DNA of 64,000 nt from Acidimicrobiaceae bacterium (GCA_016722025.1 JADKGZ010000010.1:62001-126000), one strand, 5' to 3'; counted from the stretch's first letter, positions 22,987 through 32,364 are shown. Program-made: numbers and translations. Notes: generated by a model from the sequence alone, not told the origin.

Positions 22987-25956
22987 TCAGCGCGCCCTGG
23001 CAGCCCGCGGCCGAGCAAGCCCGAGCAGGATGCTGGCCGCCAACAACCCGGCCAGCGCGAGCACGATGAACGACAGCGTCGAACGGTTGCTGCCGCTCGC
23101 CGCGATCTGCGACGTCTCCGGCGCAGGGAGCACCCGCTCGACCGGCTCCGCCGAGGAGGAACTCTGCGTGTCGGCCACGGCTGCTGCGCTCTCGGCGATG
23201 CCGACATCGATGCCACGTGCAAGCTGGCCCGGGAGCAGTGTCACCACATCGGTCCGGCCGGTGATGGGGTCGGCATCGCTGTCGACAGCGGGATCCGCGC
23301 CGTGCATCGCAGTCGTGAACACGAACCCGCTCGGCAGGTTGGCGGCTCTCACGCGATACCTCCCCGCGGGCACATCCTCGAACTGGAACTCGCCGGAGTC
23401 GGCACTGACGACGCTGCTCAGGTTGCGGCCCTTCGCATCCAGCAGGGTCAACATCACGCCACCGACACCGGGCTCGCGATCGCCCTGCACGCCATCGCCG
23501 TCCAGGTCGTGCCACACGACGTCGCCGATCGAGCCCGGCAGCAGATCGCTGCCCTCGGTGGCAGCTGCCACCTGCAGCACGATCGGGCGGTTGCTGGTGG
23601 AGGGCCCGCTGACGTCCATCGCCTGCATCACCGAGTCGTCGGCGACATCCTCGAACGAGTCCGGCGGTGCCACCGATGCCCAGCACGCTGCGCCCACCAG
23701 GTCGATCTGGTAGTTGCCGTCTGCGTCGGTGACCACCGCGACAGGCGCGCTGTAGATGTCGTCAGAAGTTCCCCACGCACCGTCCGCACCCGCCTCCAGG
23801 GAGCACACGCCCACCACCACCGCACCGGGTACCGGCACCGGCGCATCTGCTGCGCCAGTGGCGGGTTCGGTGATCGGCGTCGTCTCGGTTGGTGGCTCCG
23901 TCGACGTGACCACGGTGTCGGCGACGGTTGCAGGCACCGTGTCGCCCACCGTGTCGACTCTCGCCGGTTGCCCATCGACTGCGATCACCACACCGCTGAG
24001 ACGATGCTCCAGCGAGGGCGAGGCGTCGGCCGTGGTCGGTACCGAACTGGCCACCGCCCCGACGAGGGCGAGCAACGACACCAGGCGCACAGCCACCTTG
24101 CCGGTGGCTCGCTCGCTCTCGGGCTCGTCGACGTAGACCATGTGAGTGCTGTCGGCGGTGACGCTCGACGGCACCGTTCCCAGGCGAGCCCACGTCGGCT
24201 CGATGGTGCAGTACTCGGCGAGCGCGTCGGCGGTTGCGTCGCTGGTGTCGCCGAACTCGACGCCGATGCGGTAGTCGCCATCGGCGAGCGGCGACACGTT
24301 GCGAACGATGCACGCCACGCGCACGGTCGTCACACCCGTGCGTGTGGGGATCGCCGAATCGAGCAGCAAGCGCTCGCTCAGCTCCACGCCGGTCTGGCTG
24401 ATGAGCCCAGCACCGAGCGGGGTGAGATCGACGATGCTGACCGCACGCTCGCCGAGCGTGGCCGCCAGTGACGAGACCACGCGGACCGATCGGCGCAGCT
24501 GACGACGGCGGGCGAGCACGCGCAGCAGATCCAGCGACAACGCCAGCGCCCACAACGTGACGATCAGCAACGCCATCAGCGCCCACTGCGGCATGGCGCC
24601 CAGCGTGTGAGTGAAACGGTCACTCACGCCGCGCAGCACCAGCGTGGCACTCAACCCGACCACCGCGATCACGAGCCCGGCGCCGTATTGCGGCGCCGGC
24701 AGCGCCACGATGGGTGCGCGGCCGACCGGATGAGCGGCAACTGTCGAGCGCAGGCTCTGGCAGGCCGCACCCATCGAGTGCAGCGACCAGCGGGCGCGAT
24801 CGCCCGGGCGCAGCGACCAGCCGCTGAGCAGTGCCAGCCCCAGCGAGGTGTACACGAACGCGGGCAGCCAGGCGACCACAAGGGCCAGCGCGCTTGCGTG
24901 GAACGGTACGGAGCCGGCGAGGAGAGCGCCGCCGAGCAGCGTCAGGAAGACGACTCGGCGCAACCCCGAGAGCGGCCGCACCGACCACGCGAGCAGCGAC
25001 AGGCGCTGGCCGGCCGAGAACGAGCCAGAGCGCAGCACCCCACGCGGCCCGAACACCATCCGGCGAGCGGCGCGCGCTCGCTGCACACGATCCTGAGACA
25101 CCGCCTGCTCTGCATCGACGCCGCGGTGGGCCACCACTGCCACCCCACCGGGGGCGACGATCTTCCACCCGGAGGCCATCAGGTCGGCACTCATCTGCCA
25201 CAACGTCTCCAACCCCACGTCGTTGCCGACCATTGGCTCGCGCGCGGCATCGGTGCGCACGAGGGAACCGCTGCCCAGCCACACCGCGTGCCCCCGGCGA
25301 CCCAACGCGGGATTCAGCGACGACCGCTCGAAGACAAGTTCGTGACGTCCGTTCGGGCCATGTTCGGCCGAGTCCTCGGCCAACGACACGCCCAGGCCCT
25401 GCACCACTGCCACTTGCGGGTCGTCGAAGCCGACCACCAGGCGATCGACGATGTCGCCGGTGGGCACGTCGCCTGCCTCGAGCAGCACGAACTGCGGTGT
25501 ACGCACCGTCGCCAGCATCACTCGCACGCCGTTGCGGTCCGCCGGGTCGCTGGCCGCGTACACGGCGTGGAAGTGGTTGGCAAGCGCCGCCATCTCCGGC
25601 CGCGCCGACAGATCCACCAGTACCACCTGAGCCACGTGCTGCACCGCGCGCAAGGCCAACAAGGTGGCGCGCACCTCGTGATCGGGCTGCTGATCCACCA
25701 ACACCACCGCATCCAGCAGTGCCGGGGCACCGGTTGCATCGTTGCCGGCCCGGTAGGTGGCGGGCACCGGCCACAGCGCCCACGTCAACGCAGCGGCGCC
25801 CAGGAACCCCACGACCTCGACCGCCAGCACGGGCAACGACAGCCACAGGTCCGTGTCGTGCAGCGAGAAGCCGACACGCCACACCAGGTAGGCGCATGTC
25901 GCGACGAGCCCAACTGCCGCCAGCGCTCGAGCTGCGAGATGCTCAGTCCGCCTCAT
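22987..25956 (-). CDS. Cellulose-synthase-like membrane protein with PilZ domain fused to an exported SdrD-B domain
   Basis: The protein has 989 residues in BcsA-like order: two TM helices (about 11-30, 38-62), a GT2-like domain (80-300), TM helices (335-380, 425-442, 457-480), then a PilZ domain (R485...R489/R492 and DLTPLG at 510-515, the RxxxR and D-x-S/T-x-x-G type c-di-GMP site). A further TM (624-641) is followed by a Thr/Pro-rich linker, an SdrD-B/Cna-B domain (GSIGDVVWHDLDGDGVQGDR, about 808-920), a C-terminal TM and an Arg-rich tail. Catalytic GT motifs are eroded: the DxD region reads LLEAGDVP and QxxRW reads QDRVQRARA, so glycosyl transfer is doubtful. I infer a c-di-GMP-responsive surface scaffold or adhesin. 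Confidence 0.75.
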   Translation of the reverse strand: MRRTEHLAARALAAVGLVATCAYLVWRVGFSLHDTDLWLSLPVLAVEVVGFLGAAALTWALWPVPATYRAGNDATGAPALLDAVVLVDQQPDHEVRATLLALRAVQHVAQVVLVDLSARPEMAALANHFHAVYAASDPADRNGVRVMLATVRTPQFVLLEAGDVPTGDIVDRLVVGFDDPQVAVVQGLGVSLAEDSAEHGPNGRHELVFERSSLNPALGRRGHAVWLGSGSLVRTDAAREPMVGNDVGLETLWQMSADLMASGWKIVAPGGVAVVAHRGVDAEQAVSQDRVQRARAARRMVFGPRGVLRSGSFSAGQRLSLLAWSVRPLSGLRRVVFLTLLGGALLAGSVPFHASALALVVAWLPAFVYTSLGLALLSGWSLRPGDRARWSLHSMGAACQSLRSTVAAHPVGRAPIVALPAPQYGAGLVIAVVGLSATLVLRGVSDRFTHTLGAMPQWALMALLIVTLWALALSLDLLRVLARRRQLRRSVRVVSSLAATLGERAVSIVDLTPLGAGLISQTGVELSERLLLDSAIPTRTGVTTVRVACIVRNVSPLADGDYRIGVEFGDTSDATADALAEYCTIEPTWARLGTVPSSVTADSTHMVYVDEPESERATGKVAVRLVSLLALVGAVASSVPTTADASPSLEHRLSGVVIAVDGQPARVDTVGDTVPATVADTVVTSTEPPTETTPITEPATGAADAPVPVPGAVVVGVCSLEAGADGAWGTSDDIYSAPVAVVTDADGNYQIDLVGAACWASVAPPDSFEDVADDSVMQAMDVSGPSTSNRPIVLQVAAATEGSDLLPGSIGDVVWHDLDGDGVQGDREPGVGGVMLTLLDAKGRNLSSVVSADSGEFQFEDVPAGRYRVRAANLPSGFVFTTAMHGADPAVDSDADPITGRTDVVTLLPGQLARGIDVGIAESAAAVADTQSSSSAEPVERVLPAPETSQIAASGSNRSTLSFIVLALAGLLAASILLGLARPRAARAR

Positions 25957-26144
25957 TCTTCTTGGCCTTTCCTTCCGCCGATGTCTGCGCGGCCACGACC
26001 ACTTCTCGGACGCGGACCAAGAGGGCTATCGGCACGCTGCGTCACAAAGATGAGCCATCCTTGCGAATCGGGCAGCCAGCGAATCGGGGTGGTGAGGTGC
26101 CTGGCGAGGCGGGTCGGCGTGTTGTCCTGTAGCCTCCACTCCTC

Positions 26145-26726
26145 GTGGGTACCGCCAAACGTGAACGTCAGAAGGCCAACCGCCAGCTTCGACTGGAGGA
26201 GCTCGCCAAGCAGGCGCGTAAGGAGAAGTCCAAGCGCTTCGGCTTCCGCATCGCGCTCGGCATCGCTGCGGTGGTCGCCCTTGTGGGTGCCATCTACCTG
26301 TTGGGCGGCGGCGACGACGACAAGTCGGTCTCGGCCGCCACCACCACCACCATCGCCTCGACAACCCCCACCGGCAGCGTGCCGCCCAAGCCGGTCGTCT
26401 CCATCCCGGCCGAGCTGCCGACGGAGCTGAAGGTCACCACCCTCACCGAGGGCACCGGCGTCGCCGCACAGGTGGGCGACACCATCGAGGCACACTACGT
26501 GGGCGTGTCGTCGGCCGACGGCGTCGAGTTCGACAGCAGCTACGACCGCGGCTCACCGATCTCGGTCACGCTGGGCGCCGGCAGCGTCATCCAGGGCTGG
26601 GAAGAAGGCCTCGTCGGCGTCAAGGCGGGCGGCCAGTACCAGCTCGACATCCCGTCGGAGATGGCCTACGGCGACGGCCCTCTCACGTTCGTCGTCGACA
26701 TCATGTCGGTCACTCCTGCCACCTGA
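26145..26726 (+). CDS. Membrane-anchored FKBP-type peptidyl-prolyl cis-trans isomerase
   Basis: The protein has 193 residues from a GTG start. A basic, helical N-terminus (RERQKANRQLRLEELAKQARK) precedes one TM helix (about 34-54), a Thr-rich linker and an extracellular FKBP domain (GDTIEAHYVGVSSADGVEFDSSYDRGSPISVTLGAGSVIQGWEEGL, starting near 108). The domain is slightly short before the final strand FVVDIMSV. It likely folds exported proteins. Divergent from the BcsA-like gene across a 188-base gap in which I see no clear promoter. Confidence 0.88.
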   Translation: MGTAKRERQKANRQLRLEELAKQARKEKSKRFGFRIALGIAAVVALVGAIYLLGGGDDDKSVSAATTTTIASTTPTGSVPPKPVVSIPAELPTELKVTTLTEGTGVAAQVGDTIEAHYVGVSSADGVEFDSSYDRGSPISVTLGAGSVIQGWEEGLVGVKAGGQYQLDIPSEMAYGDGPLTFVVDIMSVTPAT

Positions 26727-26756
26727 GCCTGCTCGGCGCTGCCGGATATCAGCTGC

Positions 26757-27398
26757 TCACGGCAGCTCGCCGTGCACTTCCACCGTGCCCACCACCTGCC
26801 ACCCGGCGGCGGTGTGCACCAGCGCATCACCCGTGCGCAGCACCGCGAACGTGGTGTTGGCCAGCTCGCGAGTGCGATGCAGCCGCTCGGGCGACCACGT
26901 CTCTGCTTCGGTGACCAGCGCCAAGTTGGGCACCAGGCCGAGGCCCAGCGTGAAGGCGCCGCCACGCGGGTCGACCATCGGGTCGCACATCGCCGCTGCA
27001 CTGCCGCCGCTGGCCGCGACCAGGCCGCCGTTGGTGAGCACGTCGCGCAGCGCATCCCACAGTGGGGTGTCCTTCAACACCGAACGCAGGTGAATCGGCT
27101 GGTCACCCACGAAGTAGACAGCCTTCGCCCGGCGCACCACGTTGGCGGCGCTCTGCTCCATCGCCTCGCCACGGCGCATCACCATCAGCGCCTCCACCTC
27201 CACGCCCAGCCGTTCACCCCAGTTCATCGCGGCCGCCACCAGCCGCTCGGGCCGCTCGAAGGCGTCGGCCGTGGGCAGCACCAGCACCTGTTGGGCACCC
27301 GCCGCGGCCAGCAGCCGTCGGTCGAGGTCGTCGTTGGCGTCGAAGGGACCGCCGCCCTGCAGTGCGATGGTGCCGTTCGGAGACATGGTGCCGCTCAT
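26757..27398 (-). CDS. Peptidase S51/cyanophycinase-like class I glutamine amidotransferase-fold protein
   Basis: The protein has 213 residues. The nucleophile-elbow serine is in GGLVAASGGSAAAMCDP (about 125-141), as in cyanophycinase and dipeptidase E. The N-terminus IALQGGGPFDANDDLDRRLLAAAGAQQVLVLPTA is typical of the family. The substrate is unknown; no cyanophycin synthetase is present here. Last of four minus-strand genes starting with the AlkB-like gene. Confidence 0.7.
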   Translation of the reverse strand: MSGTMSPNGTIALQGGGPFDANDDLDRRLLAAAGAQQVLVLPTADAFERPERLVAAAMNWGERLGVEVEALMVMRRGEAMEQSAANVVRRAKAVYFVGDQPIHLRSVLKDTPLWDALRDVLTNGGLVAASGGSAAAMCDPMVDPRGGAFTLGLGLVPNLALVTEAETWSPERLHRTRELANTTFAVLRTGDALVHTAAGWQVVGTVEVHGELP

Positions 27399-27434
27399 GC
27401 CGTCGAGCGTAGGCCGCAGCGCGACGGACGACGG

Positions 27435-28208
27435 CTACTCGAGCAGGTGGTCGGCCAACCGCTCGAGCGCTGCCGGGCTGACGCCGAGGCTGAGCGTGTA
27501 GTCGCGCAGCGTGCCGTCGGCACAGATGGTGTCGATCACGCGGAACATGGCTTCCGGCACGGCGGCCATGAAGGCCGACGGCGCATCGGCCATGCGCGCC
27601 CACATCTCGGGCGCCTCGCGCTGCGCCCACACACGCATGCGGGCGATGCCGTCGGCGGTGAGCGCGTAGTCGGCGACGATGTACTCGTGCGGCACGCCCA
27701 TCGACCCCAGCAGCAGCATGGCCAGCACGCCGGTGCGATCCTTGCCGGCTGCGCAGTGGAACACCGCCGGGAGCGCGTCGGCGCGGCTGAGCTGCTCGAT
27801 GGCCTGAGCGAAGCGGGAGGGGCCTTGGCGCAGCATGTCGTGGTAGGCCCACTCCAGGAAGGTCACCGGATCGTCGGCCTCCAGCCGATCGAGATGCTGC
27901 CACGTGCTGTCGATCACCGGTACGTGGTGGAAGTCGACCGGGTGGTCCGCGTGCGGAAACGTGCCGCGTTCGGCGAGCTCGGCATCGGTGCGCAGATCGA
28001 TGACGGTGCGCAGCCCCAACTCGCGGACCAGTTCCAGGTCGTCGCCCGCGAGGCGCTGCAGCCCATCGGCGCGAAACAGCGTGCGCCAGCGAGTGCTGCG
28101 GCCATCGGCAGCGGGGTAGCCGCCGAGGTCGCGGAAGTTGTGCACTGCGTCGAGCCGGATGAGCCGGCGCGGGTCGCTGCCGACATCGGGGAGGGTGGGT
28201 GCACTCAT
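27435..28208 (-). CDS. Tyrosine-specific protein phosphatase (PTP-like)
   Basis: The protein has 257 residues. The P-loop FHCAAGKDRTGVLAMLLLG holds the catalytic Cys and Arg (CX5R). The N-terminal HNFRDLGGYPAADGRSTRWRTLFRADGL is the usual start of bacterial PTP-like phosphatases of the Mycobacterium PtpB type, which act on phosphotyrosine or phosphoinositides. No signal peptide is obvious. Its target is not indicated. Confidence 0.85.
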   Translation of the reverse strand: MSAPTLPDVGSDPRRLIRLDAVHNFRDLGGYPAADGRSTRWRTLFRADGLQRLAGDDLELVRELGLRTVIDLRTDAELAERGTFPHADHPVDFHHVPVIDSTWQHLDRLEADDPVTFLEWAYHDMLRQGPSRFAQAIEQLSRADALPAVFHCAAGKDRTGVLAMLLLGSMGVPHEYIVADYALTADGIARMRVWAQREAPEMWARMADAPSAFMAAVPEAMFRVIDTICADGTLRDYTLSLGVSPAALERLADHLLE

Positions 28209-28290
28209 GGTGCGCTCACCGTATCGACCGCAGGTGAACGACGGCGCCGCGCGTGGTTGAACGGAGTGTGAACTCCGTCTCCGTGGTGCC

Positions 28291-29514
28291 TCAGCCGGTG
28301 TACACCGCGTCGATGGCTGCGCGCAGCGTGGCGACCAACAGCTCGATCTCGGCGTCGGTGATGACGAACGGGGGCGCCACCATCACTGCGTCGGCCACGG
28401 GGCCCGAGCCGGCCGGGTACACCCACATGTCGCGCTCCATCGCGGCCTGCACCACGGCGTCGCGGCTGCAGTGCAGCTCGAGCCCGTAGAACATGCCGCG
28501 TCCGCGGATGTCGGCCACCGCTGGGTGTTGGCCGAACTCGTCGCGCAGGCGTTGCCCCAGGTGTGCCCCCGTGCTGGCCGCACGTTCGACGAGGTGCTCG
28601 CGGCGCATGATCTCGAGCACCTTGGCGCCGGCGGCACACGCGCCGTCGTTGCCCGTGAACGTGAAGTACATGAACCCCGAGCCGCGCAACGTGTCGACGA
28701 CCTCGTCGCGCGCGGCCACCGCCCCCAGCGGCACGTACCCGCCACCGAGGCCCTTGCCACCCACGATGACGTCGGGTACGAGCGGGAAGTGCTGGTGACC
28801 GAAGTTGAGGCCGGTGCGGCCGTAGCCGGTCATCACTTCGTCGGCGATGAGCAGGATGTCGTGCTCGCGGCAGGCATCGGTGACCACCTGCCAGTACTCG
28901 TCGCTGGCGGTGAGACACGCACCCGCGGCACCGGTGATGGGCTCGACGATGAAGCCGGCGATGGTGGCCGGGTCTTCCTGCTCGATCACCTTCAACACCT
29001 GCTCGGCGTCGTCCCACGGCACCTTCGGGAACGGCAGCAGCAGCGGCTCGTAGCCCTTCTGGCGAGCACTGTGACTGGCCACAGCCATCGTGCCGGTGGT
29101 CATGCCGTGGTAGCTGGGGTGGCGGCCGAGCACCTTCCACCTGCTGTCGCGGCCCTTGGCCACCTGGTAGGCGCGAGCCAGGCGGATGGCCGAGTCGGTG
29201 CTCTCGCTGCCGCCGCTGGTGAAGAACACGTGGTTGAAACCCTCGGGCAGCCAGTGCTGCACCAGTTCGTCGCGTAGCGCCAGCCTGCTGGGCGTGGGCC
29301 ACAACGGCACCACGTAGCCCATCGACATGACGGCGGCGGCGGCCGCAGCCACTTCCGTGCGGCCCCACCCGATGTTGCCGACGATTGCACCACCGGCGGC
29401 ATCGAGGATGCGACGGCCGTCGTCGGCAATGAGGAACACGCCATCACCGGCGACGATGGTGGGGTACTGAGCGGCACCTGGCAGGAACGCGTAACGATCG
29501 GTGTTGGACGACAT
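28291..29514 (-). CDS. Class III (omega) aminotransferase
   Basis: PLP-dependent aminotransferase of 407 residues. The PLP Lys lies in VIVGGKGLGGGYVPLGA; other landmarks are FFTSGGSESTDSAIRLARAY, HPSYHGMTTGTMA and IADEVMTGYGRTG. It resembles omega-aminotransferases that use pyruvate and diverse amines; the substrate cannot be read. The ATG at 29514 is chosen over an upstream GTG (29535) that nearly touches the preceding gene's stop. Confidence 0.85.
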   Translation of the reverse strand: MSSNTDRYAFLPGAAQYPTIVAGDGVFLIADDGRRILDAAGGAIVGNIGWGRTEVAAAAAAVMSMGYVVPLWPTPSRLALRDELVQHWLPEGFNHVFFTSGGSESTDSAIRLARAYQVAKGRDSRWKVLGRHPSYHGMTTGTMAVASHSARQKGYEPLLLPFPKVPWDDAEQVLKVIEQEDPATIAGFIVEPITGAAGACLTASDEYWQVVTDACREHDILLIADEVMTGYGRTGLNFGHQHFPLVPDVIVGGKGLGGGYVPLGAVAARDEVVDTLRGSGFMYFTFTGNDGACAAGAKVLEIMRREHLVERAASTGAHLGQRLRDEFGQHPAVADIRGRGMFYGLELHCSRDAVVQAAMERDMWVYPAGSGPVADAVMVAPPFVITDAEIELLVATLRAAIDAVYTG

Positions 29515-29547
29515 CGTCCACGAGTATCGCGCCACGCTGCCCTCGGT

Positions 29548-30237
29548 TCACACCTGGTTGTACGTGCCCGAGGACGGCGGCTGCCAGTCGGCGAGGTTGT
29601 GGCGGAACATGATGCTGAGCCGCGGGCCGTCGACGTGGGCTGCCTTGGGTACGGCGTGCTCGAAGTCGTGCTGGCAGGCGCCACCCATCACGAACAGGTC
29701 GCCCTGGCCCAACCGCCAGCTGCGCGCGGCACCACCCGCTGTGGGCCGGATGTGCAGCGCCCGCGGCGCGCCGGTGCTGAGGATGGCGACGACCGGGTCT
29801 TCGTGGTGGTAGCGCTCGCGGTCGGCGTGCCAGGCGACCGAGTCGCGACCGTCGCGGTAGAGGTTGAAGCCGATGGAATCGAACGGGCGCGAGTAGTGCC
29901 GGGTGAGCGCCATGCGTGCGTCTTCGAGCACGGGCAGCGGCTCGGGAGCGCCCTCGGTGGGGCCCCACCAAGCAGTGAGCCGCGGTTCGGGCACGCGCCG
30001 GTCGTACATGGTGACCTCGCGCTGGCTCCACCGCATCTTTGCGACCAGTTCGGAGAACACCAGATCGGCGCCGCCGAGCCAACGCGGCACGTGATCGACC
30101 CACGAGTTGGCGTCGAGCCACGTACGAGTGAGGCCACCGAAGCCGGCATCGACCGTGGGCTCTTCGAACGCGAACAGGCACTGCTGCCAGATGAGCTCGG
30201 CGTTGCTGGCGCTGTCGGTGGCAGGCGAGGCGGTCAT
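29548..30237 (-). CDS. AlkB-like 2-oxoglutarate/Fe(II) dioxygenase
   Basis: The protein has 229 residues. The iron-binding HxD is in SVAWHADRERYH, the distal His in GGACQHDFEHAVPK, and the 2-oxoglutarate Arg in GPRLSIMFRHN. The substrate-lid type region (PRLTAWWGP) is as in AlkB homologues that repair alkylated bases. It begins the AlkB-aminotransferase-PTP-S51 run. Divergent from the TrmH-family gene (71-base gap). Confidence 0.85.
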   Translation of the reverse strand: MTASPATDSASNAELIWQQCLFAFEEPTVDAGFGGLTRTWLDANSWVDHVPRWLGGADLVFSELVAKMRWSQREVTMYDRRVPEPRLTAWWGPTEGAPEPLPVLEDARMALTRHYSRPFDSIGFNLYRDGRDSVAWHADRERYHHEDPVVAILSTGAPRALHIRPTAGGAARSWRLGQGDLFVMGGACQHDFEHAVPKAAHVDGPRLSIMFRHNLADWQPPSSGTYNQV

Positions 30238-30308
30238 GTCGCCATCTTGGCGCGGCGAACACGTGTTCGCAACCCGCTGCTGTCGGGCCCTCCCGTACAG
30301 TCGCGTGC

Positions 30309-31097
30309 GTGCCGATTCAGATCGAGTCCGCCGACGACCCGCGCGTCATCGACTACCTGGGCCTTCGCGACCGCGGCGACCGCACTGGCGAGGAGCACTT
30401 CATCGCCGAGAGCGAGCTGGTGGTGACCCGACTGATCTCCTCGGAGTTCACGGCGAGGTCGTTCCTGCTCTCGCCGTCGCGCTATCAGCGCATGCGAGCT
30501 GTTCTCGACACCACGCACGTGCCGGCGTACGTGGCGTCTCGCGAGGTGATGCGGCAGATCGCCGGCTTCGACGTGCACCGTGGGGTGCTGGCGTCGGTGA
30601 ACCGGCGCGCCAACCCCAGCCTGCCGGACGTGCTGGCGGGCGTCCGGCGGGTGCTGGTGCTGGAGGGCTCGAACGACTTGGAGAACATCGGCGCCGTGGC
30701 CCGCTCGGCACGTGCGCTGGGGTTCGAGGCGCTGCTGCTCGACCCCACCTGCGCCGACCCGTACTCGCGCCGGTCGGTGCGCGTGTCGATGGGCGAGCTG
30801 CTGCACCTGCAGGTGGTGCGCTGCGATCGCTGGCCGCACGCGCTCGAGCTGCTGCACGACGCCGGTTTCGAGACGTGGGCGCTGACGCCGGCAGCCGAGG
30901 CCCGCAACCTGTTCGACATGGCCGTGCCCGAGAAGGTGGCGCTGATGGCCGGAGCCGAAGGCCCCGGGCTCACCGACGCCGCGCGCCGCGCTGCGCGCTT
31001 CGAGGTGCGCATTCCCATGCACGGTGGTGTCGATTCACTGAACCTCGGCCACGCGCTCGCCATCGCAATGGCGGCCGTCGCGCTGCCGGTCGCCTGA
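30309..31097 (+). CDS. TrmH/SpoU-family RNA 2'-O-methyltransferase
   Basis: The protein has 262 residues from a GTG start. An N-terminal substrate-binding domain precedes the SPOUT fold with EGSNDLENIGAVARSARALGFEAL, LMAGAEGPGLTDAA and IPMHGGVDSLNLGHALAIAM. These are the three SpoU motifs in slightly diverged form, so the exact RNA target (tRNA or rRNA) is not clear. Convergent with the next gene, six bases apart. Confidence 0.87.
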   Translation: MPIQIESADDPRVIDYLGLRDRGDRTGEEHFIAESELVVTRLISSEFTARSFLLSPSRYQRMRAVLDTTHVPAYVASREVMRQIAGFDVHRGVLASVNRRANPSLPDVLAGVRRVLVLEGSNDLENIGAVARSARALGFEALLLDPTCADPYSRRSVRVSMGELLHLQVVRCDRWPHALELLHDAGFETWALTPAAEARNLFDMAVPEKVALMAGAEGPGLTDAARRAARFEVRIPMHGGVDSLNLGHALAIAMAAVALPVA

Positions 31098-31103
31098 CGA
31101 GTT

Positions 31104-32336
31104 TCACGTCACCGCCTGGTCGCCGATGTAGACGGCACGAGGGCGAAAGCGCAACGGGCGCTCGCCGTACTCCTCCATCGCATGAGCCAGCCAACCAGCG
31201 ACGCGAGCCGCGGTGAAGATGGCCTCTCCGGCATCCTCCGGCATGCCGGCCACCATGCCCAGCGCAGCCAGGGCGAGGTCGACGTTTGGCGGGGGCAGGC
31301 GCCGAGCGGTGGCCGCCGCAACCAACTGACCGACTGCAACCATCGCCGGATGCTCCGGCGCGGCCTCGTGCAGCATCCGCAGCAGCAGCGCCGCCCGCGG
31401 ATCGCCGCGCGGGTACAGGACCTGCCCGAATCCCGGCACGCGGCCGTGCAGTTCGAGGGCCAGCGCCACAGCCGGCGCTGCCGAGAAGTGGCCAGGCCCG
31501 AGGAGCACCCGCCGGCAGCGACGGCTCTCGCCCCCGTGCAACGGGCCGCTCAGAGCGCCCATGCCAGCTGCAACGACACCGTGCACCCCTGCCCGGGTGC
31601 TCGCAGCCACTCGTGCCGCCAACGTGCTCGCCGCGATCTCGTGATCCGCCAAGAGCACCATCGCGGCGTTCAGTGTCGCGACCAGCGCAGGCGTGGCACG
31701 CCGAGGCGAAAGACGTGCCCACAGGCGCCCGGCCAGCGACCCCCGCATCACCGTGCCGTCGGGGAGCACGAGGCGCGGGCAGCGACCGTCACCGACGGCC
31801 GGCAACGAGTCGACGAGCGCCGCGATCAGTCGGCGGCCTTCCTCGATGACTGATCGTTGGTCGCGTCGCTCACGCGACCCGATCGCGGCATGGGCGACCA
31901 CCAGCCGGAGATGGTCACTGATCGAGCCGCCGGCATCGACGACAGGAATCGGTCGGCAGGGCCACGGCTGCCCAATCGGCGAGAGCACGCCCGTCCACAG
32001 CAGGTCGGCCACCTGCTCAAAGGCCACCGCGCCCGCCAACTCCAGGGCATCGTGTCCGCGAAAGCGGATGGCATGCCCGTCGATCTCTGTGATGCGCGTC
32101 TCGATGGCGATGTCGAGCGAGCGCTCCCGACTGGCCGCGCGCGGTCGGCCGCGACGTGCCAACACCTCCACATCATCGGAGCGGAATCGACTGGTGCGAT
32201 GGTCGGTGTCGCGGTGGCTGACGAGCAGGCCGCGACTGACGTAGGCGTAGATCGTGGCGGGCTTGACGCCGAGCCGGCGCGCTGCTTGAGGGGTGGTGAG
32301 CCATTGCACGGGTTGACCATAATCAACATTGATCAT
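31104..32336 (-). CDS. Citrate-synthase-fold protein with N-terminal MerR-type HTH, probably regulatory
   Basis: The protein has 410 residues. The first 60 form a MerR/excisionase-like helix-turn-helix (WLTTPQAARRLGVKPATIYAYVSRGLLVSHRDTDHRTSRF, split here by no gap). The rest is a citrate synthase fold with LSGPLHGGESRR and NVDLALAALG, but the second catalytic His is replaced: VPGFGQVLYPRGDP where active enzymes have GFGH. It is therefore likely poor as an enzyme and may sense oxaloacetate or acyl-CoA. Start: ATG 32336, or GTG 32309, which would free the AT-rich palindromic segment as promoter. Divergent from a CBS-citrate synthase. Confidence 0.75.
   Translation of the reverse strand: MINVDYGQPVQWLTTPQAARRLGVKPATIYAYVSRGLLVSHRDTDHRTSRFRSDDVEVLARRGRPRAASRERSLDIAIETRITEIDGHAIRFRGHDALELAGAVAFEQVADLLWTGVLSPIGQPWPCRPIPVVDAGGSISDHLRLVVAHAAIGSRERRDQRSVIEEGRRLIAALVDSLPAVGDGRCPRLVLPDGTVMRGSLAGRLWARLSPRRATPALVATLNAAMVLLADHEIAASTLAARVAASTRAGVHGVVAAGMGALSGPLHGGESRRCRRVLLGPGHFSAAPAVALALELHGRVPGFGQVLYPRGDPRAALLLRMLHEAAPEHPAMVAVGQLVAAATARRLPPPNVDLALAALGMVAGMPEDAGEAIFTAARVAGWLAHAMEEYGERPLRFRPRAVYIGDQAVT
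32311..32336. promoter_or_regulatory. AT-rich palindromic promoter/operator between two citrate-synthase-fold genes
   Basis: In a GC-rich background this segment contains the inverted repeat ATCAA-CA-TTGAT (32322-32333) overlapping a second one, TTGA/TCAA. CATAAT (32318-32323) reads as a -10 for the plus gene and TATGGT (32321-32316, minus strand) as a -10 for the other, each placed for nearly leaderless transcripts. The HTH protein encoded next to it is the obvious candidate to bind. Function is inferred. Confidence 0.4.
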
Positions 32337-32364
32337 GTCCACCGGCGAGGGCACGCTGAAGACC

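Noticed and set aside
22987..23180. LPXTG sorting signal in the BcsA-like protein
   Set aside because: LPAPE and IAASG are near its C-terminal helix, but neither is a proper LPxTG or LAxTG motif.
24607..26430. 607-codon plus-strand frame overlapping the BcsA-like gene and the FKBP gene
   Set aside because: Runs through two real genes in other frames with Arg/His/Gln-rich sequence and no domain.
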